A DNA stretch of 46,573 bases from Prosthecobacter sp. (GTDB taxonomy: Bacteria > Verrucomicrobiota > Verrucomicrobiia > Verrucomicrobiales > Verrucomicrobiaceae): assembly GCA_019186985.1 (NCBI GenBank), contig JABARQ010000040.1:1-46573 (forward strand), in the 5' to 3' direction. The position numbers and the translations under genes were made by a program. Shown in pieces: positions 19,701 to 31,700 of the stretch. The notes beneath the pieces are model-generated. The model was not told the DNA's origin and made no database searches. It saw only the letters and a program-made list of their open reading frames with translations. Within the stretch, counting starts at the first letter, position 1; each line of letters begins with the position of its first letter.

Positions 19701-22700
19701 CGGCACGAGCGATGCCGTCCAGAACCTTGGCATCACGGTGCCGCCGTCGGCGCTGACGGGCATCAGCCTTGGCGTGCGTTTCCGCCTGACCACCACCCTC
19801 AGTCCCGGGTCCACCGGCGCCAGCGGTCAGGGCGAGGTGGAGGACTATGTGGTGAACATCGCCCTGCCGCCGCTGGATTACGGGGATCATAGCTCCCTGC
19901 CTGATGCCAGCAGCACGGCCAGCAGCGCCCTGCGCCTGGGGGCTTCCGTGGACACGGAATACACGGCCACGCTCACCGCCCTCGCCACGGGTGACGACGG
20001 CACCGGCAGTGATGACGAAGACGGTGTCGGCGTGCTGACGATGACGGCGGGCGCGCCTGCGACGATTCCGGTGGTGGTGACCAACACGACGGCATCGACG
20101 GCCTACCTGAATGCCTGGATCGACTTCAACAACAACGGCACCGCCACCGATCCGGGAGAGCAGGTCGCCACGGATGTGGACATCGCCACCGGCACCAGCG
20201 GCGGAACCCGGAACCTCAGCTTCACGGTGCCCGCCACGGCCGTCACAGGAGCCAACCTGGCCATCCGTTTCCGCCTGACCAGCGTCAGCAGCCCGGGCAT
20301 CTCCGGCAATGTCGGCGTCGGCGAGGTCGAGGATTATGTGACCACGATCGCCGTGCCGACGACGGATTTCGGCGACTGGAACGGAGCCGGGGATGCATCG
20401 AGCATCGCCAGCAGCAACCTGCGCATGGGCGCCCTGGCCGACACGGAATACGTCTCCACCCGCAACGCCGGCGCCACGGGCGATGACATCACCGCCAGTG
20501 ATGACGAGGACGGCGTGACCCTGGCGGCGGGCTACAACCTTGGCGCGTCCAGCTCGCTGACGGTGGTGACGACCAACCTGACCGGCGCCACGGGCTACCT
20601 GAACGCCTGGGTGGACTGGAACGGCAACGGCGTGTTCACCGATGCCGGGGAGCAGATTGCCACCAACCGGCTGATTGCCAGCGGCACCAGCGCCAGCACG
20701 CAGAACATCAACTTCACCGTTCCCTCCGCCGCCATCCCCGGAGGACGCGGCGCACGCTTCCGCCTGACCAGCGTGCAGAACCCGACGCCGCTCGGTGCCG
20801 TCGGCATGGGTGAGGTGGAGGATTACCTGGTCAACATCTACTGCCCGACGGTCACCGTCACTCCCGCCAGCCTGACGACACCCGTGGTGGGCGCGGCCTA
20901 CAGCGCGACCTTCACGGCCAGCGGCGGCATCGCACCGCATGTGTTCACGGTCAGCAGCGGCAGCCTGCCGGCCGGGTTGTCGCTCAACAGCAGCACGGGG
21001 GTTCTTTCTGGAACGCCCACCAGCAGCGCCAGCCAGACCTTCACCATCAGCGCCTCGGACCTGAACTCCTGCCTGGGCACCCGCAGCTACACCCTGGCCC
21101 CGTCCTGCCCGACGATCAGCATCACGCCCGCCACCGCCGCCCAGGGCACGGTGGGCACCGTTTATTCGCAGACCCTCGGCGCCAGCGGTGGCACCGCGCC
21201 TTATGGAAGCTGGACCCTCACGAGCGGCACGCTGCCCACGGGACTCTCGCTCAATCCCAGCACCGGTGTGATCAGCGGCACGCCCTCGGCCACGGCCAGC
21301 CCGGCTGTTAGTGTGACGGTGCGTGTGACGGACGCCTATGGCTGCCAGGGCACGCAGGTGGTCGCCGTCCAGGTCTGCCCGGTCATCACGGTCAGCCCGA
21401 CCAGCCTGGCCGCCCCCATGGTCGGAGCCGTCTACAGCGCCACGGTGGGCGCCAGCGGCGGCACGGCGCCTTATTCCTTCACGGTCAGCAGCGGCAGCCT
21501 GCCCGCCTGGGCGACACTGAATTCCGCCACTGGCGTCATCAGCGGCACGCCCGCCAGCGCGGCGGCGGCCAGCTTCACGGTCCGCGCCACGGATGCCAAC
21601 GGTTGTTCGGCCACCCGTGCCCACACTCTCAGCCCCGTCTGTCCGGCCATGGCCATCACGCCCGTCACGCCGCCCGCCGGCATCGTGGGTGCGGCCTACA
21701 GCCAAACCATGAGTGTGACAGGCGGCACCGGGCCCCACACCTGGACGCTCGCCTCCGGCACCCTGCCAGCCGGCCTCAGCCTGAGCTCCGGCGGGGTGGT
21801 TTCCGGGACACCCACGGCTTCCAACGGAGCCGGAGTGAGCGTCACCCTGCGCGCCACTGACATCTACGGCTGCGCCAGGGATCAGGCGGTGAGCTTCAGA
21901 GCCTGTCCGGTGATCTCCCTGTCACCGGCGGGCCTCACGACTCCGACGGTCGGCACGGCCTACAGCCAGGCCGTGGCGGCCGATGGTGGCACGGCGCCTT
22001 ACAGCTACAGCATCGCCAGTGGCGCGCTGCCCGGCTGGGCCACGCTGAATGCCGGAACGGGCGTCATTTCAGGAACGCCGAACAGCACCACGACGGCGAG
22101 CTTCACCGTGCGTGCCACCGATGCCAACGGCTGCACCGGCACGCAGGCCTATTCCATCACGCCGGTCTGTCCGACGGTGACGCTGTCCCCGGCCTCCCTG
22201 GCCAACGGCACGGTGGGTGCGTCCTACAATCAGACGCTCTCCGGCAGTGGCGGCACCGCTCCTTACACCTACGCCGTCGGCAGCGGCAGCCTGCCCGCCT
22301 GGGCGACGCTCAACACCAGCACCGGCGCCATCAGCGGAACCCCCAGCTCAACGGCGGCAGCCAGCTTCACCCTCGTCGTGACGGACACCTACGGCTGTCA
22401 GGGCACACGGTCCTGCACGATCACTCCCGTCTGCCCGGCCATCACGGTCAGTCCGACCTCGGCGGCCAACAGCACCCTCGGGCTTGCTTACTCGCAGACC
22501 CTCTCCGCTGCGGGCGGCACCGCACCCCATGCCTGGAGCACGGTCGGCGGCACCTGGCCGGCCGGCCTGAGCCTGAGCAGTGATGGGGTGATCAGCGGCA
22601 TTCCCACGGCGGCCAATGGCGCCGGGATCAGCGTCACCGTCCGCGCGGTGGACGCCTATGGATGCAGCAAGGATCAGGACATCAGCATCAAGGTCTGTCC

Positions 22701-25700
22701 GGTCATCGCCCTCAGCCCATCCAGCCTTGCGGCACCGACGGTCGGCAGCGCCTACAACGCCACGGTTTCGGGCGGCAATGGCACGGCTCCCTACACCTAT
22801 GCGGTCGCCAGCGGCAGCCTGCCTGCAGGGCTGACCCTGAGCACGGGCACGGGCGTCATTTCCGGCATGCCCACTTCGGCCTCCGGCACATCCTTCACCC
22901 TTCGTGTCACGGACGCGAACGGCTGCATCGGCACGCGCAGCTACACGCTCACCCCCGTCTGCCCGACGGTCAGCATCACGCCGACATCCGCCGCCAACGG
23001 CACGCTGGGCGTCGCCTACAGCCAGGCACTCAGCGCCAGCGGCGGCACGGCGCCTTACACGGGCTGGACCGTCACCAGCGGCACCCTGCCTGCCGGCCTC
23101 AGCCTGGGCTCCAGTTCGGGGGTCATCTCAGGAACGCCGACCGCCAGCAACGGCGCTGGTGTCAGCGTCACGGTGCGAGCCACGGACACCTTCGGCTGCC
23201 AGGGCTCGCAGGTGCTGTCGATCAAGATCTGCCCGGTCATCACGGTCAGCCCGACCACGATGAGCACCGCCACGGTGGGCACGGCCTACAGCCAGACCTT
23301 CACCTCCGGCGGGGGCTCGGGCGGTTACACCTACAGTGTGTCATCGGGCAGCCTGCCTGCCTGGGCCACGCTGACCTCAGGCGGTGTGCTCAGCGGCACG
23401 CCGAACAGCGGGGCAAGCGCCACGTTCACGATCCGGTCCACGGATTCAAACGGCTGCACCGGCACCCGCAGCTACACGCTGACTCCCGTCTGCCCTGCCA
23501 TCACGGTGAGCCCGAGCAGCCTGCCTTATGGCATCGTCGGCAGCAGCTACAGCCAGACGATCAGCGCCACCGGCGGCATCAGCCCCTACTCATTCACGGT
23601 TTCCGCAGGAACCCTGCCTCCGGGCCTGACGCTCAGCACCACCGGCGCCCTTTCCGGCACGCCGACCACCGCCGGCACCTATGCCTTCACCCTGCGCGCC
23701 ACGGACACGCGTTCCTGCTCCGGTTCGCGCTCCTATTCCATGGTGGTTCATGCCGCCAGCAACATCGGCAACCTGGTCTGGAACGACCTCAACAACAACG
23801 GCGTCAAGGACACGGGTGAAGCCGGCATCGACGGCATCACCGTCACGCTTTGGTATGACTCGAACAGCGACGGTGACTTTGTCGACGCCGGCGAGTCCTC
23901 CTACGCCACCGCCATCACCAGCGGCGGCGGCGTCTATCAGTTCACCAGCGTGCCCGCCGGCCGCTACAAGGTGGTCATTGCCAACCCGCCTCCGGCCACG
24001 CCCTGGGCAAGCCGCGACGTCGACCTCAACGACAACCAGCAGGACAATGACAGCAACGGCTACCAGCGTCCGATCGGTGGTCCGGTCAGCTCGCCGACCT
24101 TCGACATCGCCCTCGGTGAAAGCGACAACACCCTCGACATCGGCCTTGTGCCGCCTGCCACGGCTGATGAGCGCATGGTCATGTACCTGGCCGACCTCAA
24201 TCTCGACATCATCCACAAGTTTGTCGGCTCCGGCAGCACCGGCATAGAAATCCCCGGAGCCTGGGGCGGCACTCCCTGGGTGCGCAGCTACGCGAATGAC
24301 AGCAGCCACGGCATCACCAACCCGCACGGCGTCTGGTTCAACGGCCAGAGCATCTACGTCGGCGGCCAGCGCAACGGCGTTTCGGGCACCTACCGCTACA
24401 ACCTTCAGGGCCAGCTTCAGGGCACCTCCACCAGCACCTACCGCCTGACCCACGTCACGCTTGGCGACTACATCTACTATCCGCGTGACAGCTATGTCTC
24501 GGTCAACAGCCTCACCACCGGCAGCGAACTCGGCCGCGTCAACCTCACCGGCACCAATGCGGTGACCTGGGGCATCTCGGTGGGGGCGGATGGATTCCTC
24601 TACGTGGCCGACAACTACCAGAGCTCCACCTTCCCCAACGGCACCTCCACCCGCGGCAGCGGCAAGGTCTTCCGGGTCGATCCCAAGCCGAGCACCTTCA
24701 CCAGCCCCGCCACGCGGAGTTACAGCGCCATCATCACCGGCCTCAACGACCTGACCGGCATTGACGTGGACAACTCCGGCAACATCTACACGGCTGAGGT
24801 GGCGATCTTCGACAATCCTCCGACGGAGAGCGCCTCGACCCTCCGCAAGTTCAGCCCGCAGGGCGCCCTGCTTGCCACCTACCAGGAGCCGACGCCGCTC
24901 AACAACGCCGCCGTCGAGGACGCCTGGGGCCTGCGCTGGAACCCGGTGGATAACAAAATCTATGTCGCCACCCGCTATGGTGACTGCGTGGCGCGGCTGC
25001 GGGCCGACACCCTCGCCTACGACGGCGCCTTCATCGAGTATGTGCCGAGCTCCTACGGCAAGACCCTGAGCCTGCAGATCGAGTCGGCGTCGCTCGACCT
25101 CGGCGACCTGCCGGACACCAATTCCAGCACCGGTGCGCTGAACTACCAGACCGCGCAGGAAAACGGCGGCCCGACCCATGTCATCAACTCCACCCTGCGC
25201 CTCGGCGACCTGATCGACGGTGAACACGCGGCCAGCCCCGCCAACAACGCCCTGGGCGACGACAACGACAACAGGGACGACGAGGACTCCATCGCCACCA
25301 TGCCCGCCTTTGTGAAGGGGCAGACGATCACCCTGCCGGTGAAGGCTTACAACCAGTCCGGCACCACGGCCTATCTGGTGACGATGTTCGATTGGAACAT
25401 GGACGGTGACTTCCTGGACGGCGGTGAACGCATCCAGACCAGCGTGCCCACCGGCACGGATGCCGAGGTCAATGTCAGCGTGCCCGTGCCCACCACGGCC
25501 CTGACCTCCATGAACCTGGGCATGCGCCTGCGCCTTTCCACCACCAGCGGTCTCACCGCCAATGGCGCGGCCGGCAATGGCGAGGTTGAGGATTACATCA
25601 TCAACGTGGTGTGCCCGGTGATCACGCTCAGCCCCGCCACGCTGGACACGCCCGTCGTCGGCACGGCCTACAGCAATTCCGTCACCGCCGCCGGTGGATC

Positions 25701-28700
25701 GCCCTCCTACACCTATGCCGTGAGCAGCGGCACGCTTCCGGCCGGGCTGACGCTGAGTTCCGCAGGCGTCATCAGCGGGACGCCGACCGGCACCGCCAGC
25801 GCCACCTTCACCGTCCGCGCCACCGACGTGGGCGGCTGCATCGGCACGCAGAGCTATACGCTGGCTCCCGTGTGCCCGACGATCACCCTGAGCCCGGCAG
25901 GTCTGGCGACACCTGTCACCGGCACGGCTTACAGCGCCACGGTCAACGCCTCGGGCGGCACGGCCTCCTACACCTACGCCATCACTTCGGGCAGCCTGCC
26001 CGGCGGACTGAGCATGAACAGCGCAGGCGTCATCAGCGGCACGCCGAACAGCACCGCCGCCGCCAGCTTCACCATCCGTGCCACGGATGCCTACGGCTGC
26101 ACCGCTACCCGCAGCTACAGCCTGACACCGAGCTGCCCGGTCATCAGCATCTCACCCACCTCGGCGGCCAACGGCACCCTTGGCCTTGCCTACAGCCAGA
26201 CGCTCTCCGCCGGCGGCGGCCTGGCCCCCTATGGCTCTTGGACCATCAATTCCGGAGCCCTGCCCGCAGGCCTCAGCCTGAACGCAGGCACCGGCGTCAT
26301 CAGTGGCACGCCTACGGCCATCGCCAGCCCGGCGACAAGCCTGACCGTGCGTGTCACGGATGCCGCAGGCTGCACCGGCCTGCAGTCGATCAGCATCAAG
26401 ATCTGCCCGGTGGTGACGCTTTCCAGCTCACTCACCACCCCGACGGTCGGCGCTTCCTACAGCACAACGGTGGGCGTGAGCGGTGGCACCGCACCCTACA
26501 CCCTGGCCGTGACCAGCGGCAGCCTGCCTGCCTGGGCCAGCTTCAACACCAGCACCGGGGTCATCAGCGGCACGCCGACCAGCACCGCGAGCGCGAGCTT
26601 CACCCTTCGTGCCACGGATGCCAACGGCTGCTCCGGCACCCGCAGCTACACGCTCACCCCGGCCTGCCCGACGATCTTCCCCGTGCCTTCCGCCCTGCCT
26701 GCGGCCACCGTGGGCACGGCTTACAGCCAAACCCTGGCCCCGGCCGGCGGCACCGCGCCTTACAGCGCCTTCACCATCACCTCCGGCACGCTGCCCACGG
26801 GACTCTCCCTGACCAGCGCCGGTGTCCTCAGCGGCACGCCCACTGCCAGCAACGGTGCCGGGACGACCGTGACAATCCGTGTCACCGACGCCTATGGATG
26901 CCAGGGCAGCCAGGCTGTCACGGTGAAGGTCTGCCCGGTCATCACCGTCAGCCCCAGCTCGCTCAGCAACGGCACGGTGGGGGCGAACTACTCGGCCACG
27001 GTTTCCGCCAGTGGAGGCGCCTCGCCCTACACTTATGCGGTGAGCAGCGGCTCCCTGCCTTCCTGGGCTTCGCTCAGCGCCAGCACCGGCGCGATCACCG
27101 GCACGCCGAACAGCAATGTCAGTGCGAGCTTCACCCTCCGTGCCACCGATGCCAACGGCTGCACCGGCACGCGCAGCTACACCCTCACCCCTGTCTGCCC
27201 GTCGCTCACCATCTCCAACGCCTCGCTGCCTCCGGGCTCGGTGGGCGTGGCCTACAGCCAGACGTTGTCCGTCACCGGCGGCACGGGTCCCTACACCTGG
27301 GCTCTCAGCAGCGGCACCCTGCCTGACGGCCTGGGCCTGAGCGGCGGCGGCATCCTCAGCGGCACGCCCACGACCGGCAACGGCAGCGGTGTCAGCCTCA
27401 CCTTCCGCGCCACCGATTCCTACGGCTGCCAGGTGACGAAGACGCTGACCTTGAAAATCTGCGCCGCCATTGCCCTCGCTCCCGTCACGCTGCCGGACGG
27501 CGTCACTGGATCGCCTTACAGCCAGACCGTCACTGCGAGCAACGGAACCTCGCCTTATGTGTATGCAATCGCCTCCGGCACCCTGCCGGCCGGCCTGACC
27601 CTGAACAGCTCCACGGGGGTCCTCAGCGGCACGCCGACGGCCAATGTCAGCGCCAACATCACCGTCAGTGCCACGGACTCCGTGGGCTGCGTCGGCACGC
27701 GCAGTTACACGCTCTCCATCGGCTGTCCGTCCATGGACATCAGCCCGGCCGCCCTTTCCGCAGGCCTGGTGGGCTCGGCTTACTCCCAGACAATGACCGC
27801 CTCCGGCGGCACGGGTCCCTACACCTGGACGGTCAGCAGCGGCACCCTGCCGGCCGGCCTGGGCCTGAGCAGCGCGGGGGTGATCAGCGGCACGCCCACG
27901 ACCAGCAACGGCACCGGTGTCAGCGTCACCTTGCGCGCCCTCGACAGCACGGGCTGCGCCGTCACCCGTGACATCAACTTCCAGGTCTGCCCGGTCATCA
28001 CGGTGAATCCGACCACGTCTTCCGCCCCCGTGGTCGGCACGGCCTACAGCCAGATTTTCAGCGGCAGCGGCGGCACGGCTCCCTATGTCTTTGATGTCAG
28101 CAGCGGCAGCCTGCCCGCCTGGGCCACGCTCAACAGCAGCACGGGTGAACTTTCCGGCCTGCCGGTGAACACCACGGCCGCCTCCTTCACGATCCGCGCC
28201 ACGGACGCGAACGGCTGCTCCGCCACGCGCAGCTACTCGGTCACGCCTGCCTGTCCGGCGATCACGCTTGCTCCGGCCTCCCTGGCTGCGGGCACCGTCG
28301 GCAGCGCCTACAGCCAGACGCTCTCCGCCAGCGGCGGCACCGGTCCTTACAGCGGCTGGACCGTCACCAGCGGCACCCTGCCCGCCGGCCTCACCTTGAA
28401 CAGTGGCACTGGATTGCTTTCGGGAACCCCCACCACCTCCAACGGTGCCGGTGTCAGCATCACCGTTCGCGTCAATGACAGCTATGGCTGCCAGGGCAGC
28501 AGGACTTACACGATCAGAATCTGCCCGGTGATTTCGCTGACTCCGGCCAGCCTGTCCGCCGCCACCGTGGGCACGGCCTACAGTCAAACCGTGGCCGGCG
28601 GCGGCGGTGCCGCGCCCTACACCTTCACCGTCAGCAGCGGCAGCCTGCCCGCCTGGGCCACGCTCAATGGCAGCACCGGTGCGATCACCGGCACGCCGAC

Positions 28701-31700
28701 CAGCACCACCGGCGCCGTCTTCTCCATCCGCGCCACGGATGCCAACGGCTGCTCCGGCACCCGCGCCTACAGCATCACGCCATCCTGCCCGGCGATCACG
28801 GTTTCTCCGGCCAACCTGGCCATGGGCAGCGCCGGTTCCGCCTACTCCCAGACCCTCGCGGCCGGCGGTGGCACGGCTCCCTACACCTGGACCACGCTCA
28901 GCGGCACCTGGCCCGCAGGACTCAGCCTGAGCAGCGCAGGTGTGGTCAGCGGCATGCCCACCAGCGCCAACGGCTCCGGCGTGAGCGTGACGGTGCGGGC
29001 CACGGACGCGTATGGCTGCATCCGCGACCAGTCGGTCAGCCTCATGATCTGTCCTGCGATCACGCTCAGTCCCACCAGCCTGACGGCCCCGGTGGTCGGT
29101 ACGGCCTACACGGCTGCCGCCTCGGCCGATGGCGGCACCTCGCCTTACACCTTTGCCGTTGCCAGCGGCAGCCTGCCTGCCTGGGCCTCCCTGAATCCGG
29201 CCACGGGTGAAATCACCGGCCTGCCCACCAGCTCCACCTCCGCCAGCTTCACGATCCGCGCCACGGACTCCAATGGCTGCATCGGCACCCGTGCCTACAC
29301 GCTCACGCCGCTCTGTCCTTCGATCTCGATCACGCCGACGACCTTCTCCGGCTACCTGGCCACGCCGCTCTCCCAGACCTTGATCGCCACCGGCGGCACC
29401 TCCGGCTACACCTGGTCGATCGCCTCCGGCAGCCTGCCTGCGGGCCTCAGCCTCAGCTCCGGCGGGGTGGTCTCCGGCACGCCTTCCGTCGGCGGCACCA
29501 GCTCGGTCACCGTTCGTGTCACCGATGCCTATGGCTGCCAGTCCACCCAGGCCGTCAGCATTCAGATCCGCAGCCTCACCCTCGGGGACGTGGTCTGGCA
29601 GGACAACAACAACAACGGCCTGCTCGATCCCGGTGAACCCGGTGTCGCGGGGGCGGTTGTCCAGCTCATGAACCCGGGCGATGACAATGCCATCGGCGGC
29701 ACCGGCAGCGCGGCGGACGTGCAGGTCGGGGCTCTGGTCACCACCGGGGCGGACGGACGCTACAGCTTCAACAGCCTGTCGCCGGGCAGCTATTACCTCC
29801 GTGTCATTCCGCCCAACGGCTTCCACAACACCAGCGGCACGCCTTCCTCCGCCGATGACGACATCGACAACAACAACGACGGCAATCAGCCGGGCGGTCC
29901 GGGCACGCCGCTCTTCAGCCCCGTCATCACCCTCGCCCAGGGCACGGAGTCCGTGCTCGACGGCGATGCCGACACCGACACCAACAACACCGTGGACTTC
30001 GGCCTCTGGGCCTCCCTGTCAGTCGGCAACTTCGTCTTCCTCGACATCGATGGCGACGGCCGCCGCAACAGCGGTGAAAGCCTGCCCTACGTCTACATCC
30101 AGCTCTATCGCGAGGGTGACACGCCCGGCGTGGATCCGCCCTACACCGTCAGTTCCGCAGGCTGTGGCTGCAAGGGCCGCTACATCATCGAAAACATCGA
30201 CCCGGGCCGCTATTTCATCTATGTGCCGCCTTCCCAGTTCACCCCCGGCATGCCGCTCGAAGGCCTGCTGCCCATGAACAGCGTCGTGGCCGGCGATGAC
30301 GACGTCGGCCAGGACCTCCTCTTCAACGACAACCCCTCCGTCAACGGCGCACGCACCGCCGTCTTCACCCTGACTCCGGGCCAGGCACCCGTGGGTGCCC
30401 AGGAATCCGGCGAGGAAGGCAGCATCGACGATGACAACGACTCCAACATCGACCTCACCAAGGACCTCGGCTTCGTCTCTCCTTCAGGCTCCGGCTTCGC
30501 CCTCGCTGAACGCGACCGCCGCAACTTTGACGAGGATCTGACCCTGGCCGCTGAGGACAATGCCGTCGCCGCTGCCACCCCAGAACCCGCCGCTGAATCC
30601 ACCGCCGTCACCACCTTCGCCTCGTGGAGTGAAACCCACCCCGACACCGATGGCGACCTGCTTGACCAGCTCCTCGAATACGCCCTCGACACCAACCCTG
30701 CCGATGGCCGCAGCGGCGCGGGTGTGTTCGGCATCGAGGCCACCGCCCTCGGCACGGCCGATGTCTTCTTCAGCCGTCCCGCCAACGGCCGTCCGGACAT
30801 CCGTCACGAGCTGCAGATGAGCCTCGACGGCCAGGTCTGGGGAACTTTGGAAACCGCGCCGGCCTTGAGCATCGGCGCTGACGGTCGTCAGATCGTTCGT
30901 TATGCTGGTGTCGACGCCGCCACGGTCGGGCCGCGCGCCTTCTTCCGTCTCAAGGTCATGCTCGACGCCAACCTCGATGGTGTCGCCGAAGCCGTGTCAC
31001 TCAGCCAGGTGGTCATGTTCAGTCGCGAGACTTTCCCGGTCGGTCAGCGCACCTTCTCCATGCCGCTGGTCAAACCGGAGCTGTTCGCAGGTGCGGTGAC
31101 GCTGGAAAACGGCGCGGTTGTCCTGCCCGTCGCCGTCACGCTTCATCGGGGCGTCGCTTATCACCTTGAAGACCTCGCCACCGGCCGGACCTATGAGGTC
31201 GATGAAGCAGCCAGCACCGGCTCCCGCCTGGTCCTGGAAGGCGTCATGCCCGCCGTGATGGCCCGCGCCGCCCTGCGTCCTCATCACATGCTCAGCTCGC
31301 TCTTCGGCACCGACATCCTGGCTGCGGGCACCGAGGAAACCGCCGACCGCGTGCTCACCTTTGACCCTGCCGCGAACGCCTTCACCAGCACCTGGCTCGC
31401 CGTCGATGGCTGGAGCGACGACTTCATCATCGGACGTCAGACCGGCCTGATGGTCCATGTTCGCAACAGCGAGGTCACGCTGCTCCTCACCGGCCAGGCC
31501 GCGCTGAAGCCGCAGCTTGCACCGTCCTCTGGCACCCGCCTCATCGGCAGCGCCAGCGGGCTTGCCGAATCGCCGCACAGCCTCGGCCTCAGCAGCGCCA
31601 ACGGCTTCCGCGCCAACGCCGACCCCGCAGAAGCCACGCGCCTGCGCCTCTGGAAACCGGATGCCGACGCCGCCCAGACCGGTTACGACAGCCTCCATCT

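Noticed and set aside
14974..29565. Regularly spaced repeats suggesting a CRISPR or satellite array
   Set aside because: The periods (about 489 and 264 bases) are multiples of three, the repeats are diverged and stay in one reading frame, and they translate into known extracellular modules.
15787..29826. Very long minus-strand frames opposite the giant gene (up to about 1,130 codons)
   Set aside because: They lie antisense to a repetitive GC-rich gene, their products are Arg/Gly/Ala-rich and repeat with the module period, and they have no recognisable domain. They are shadows of the coding strand.
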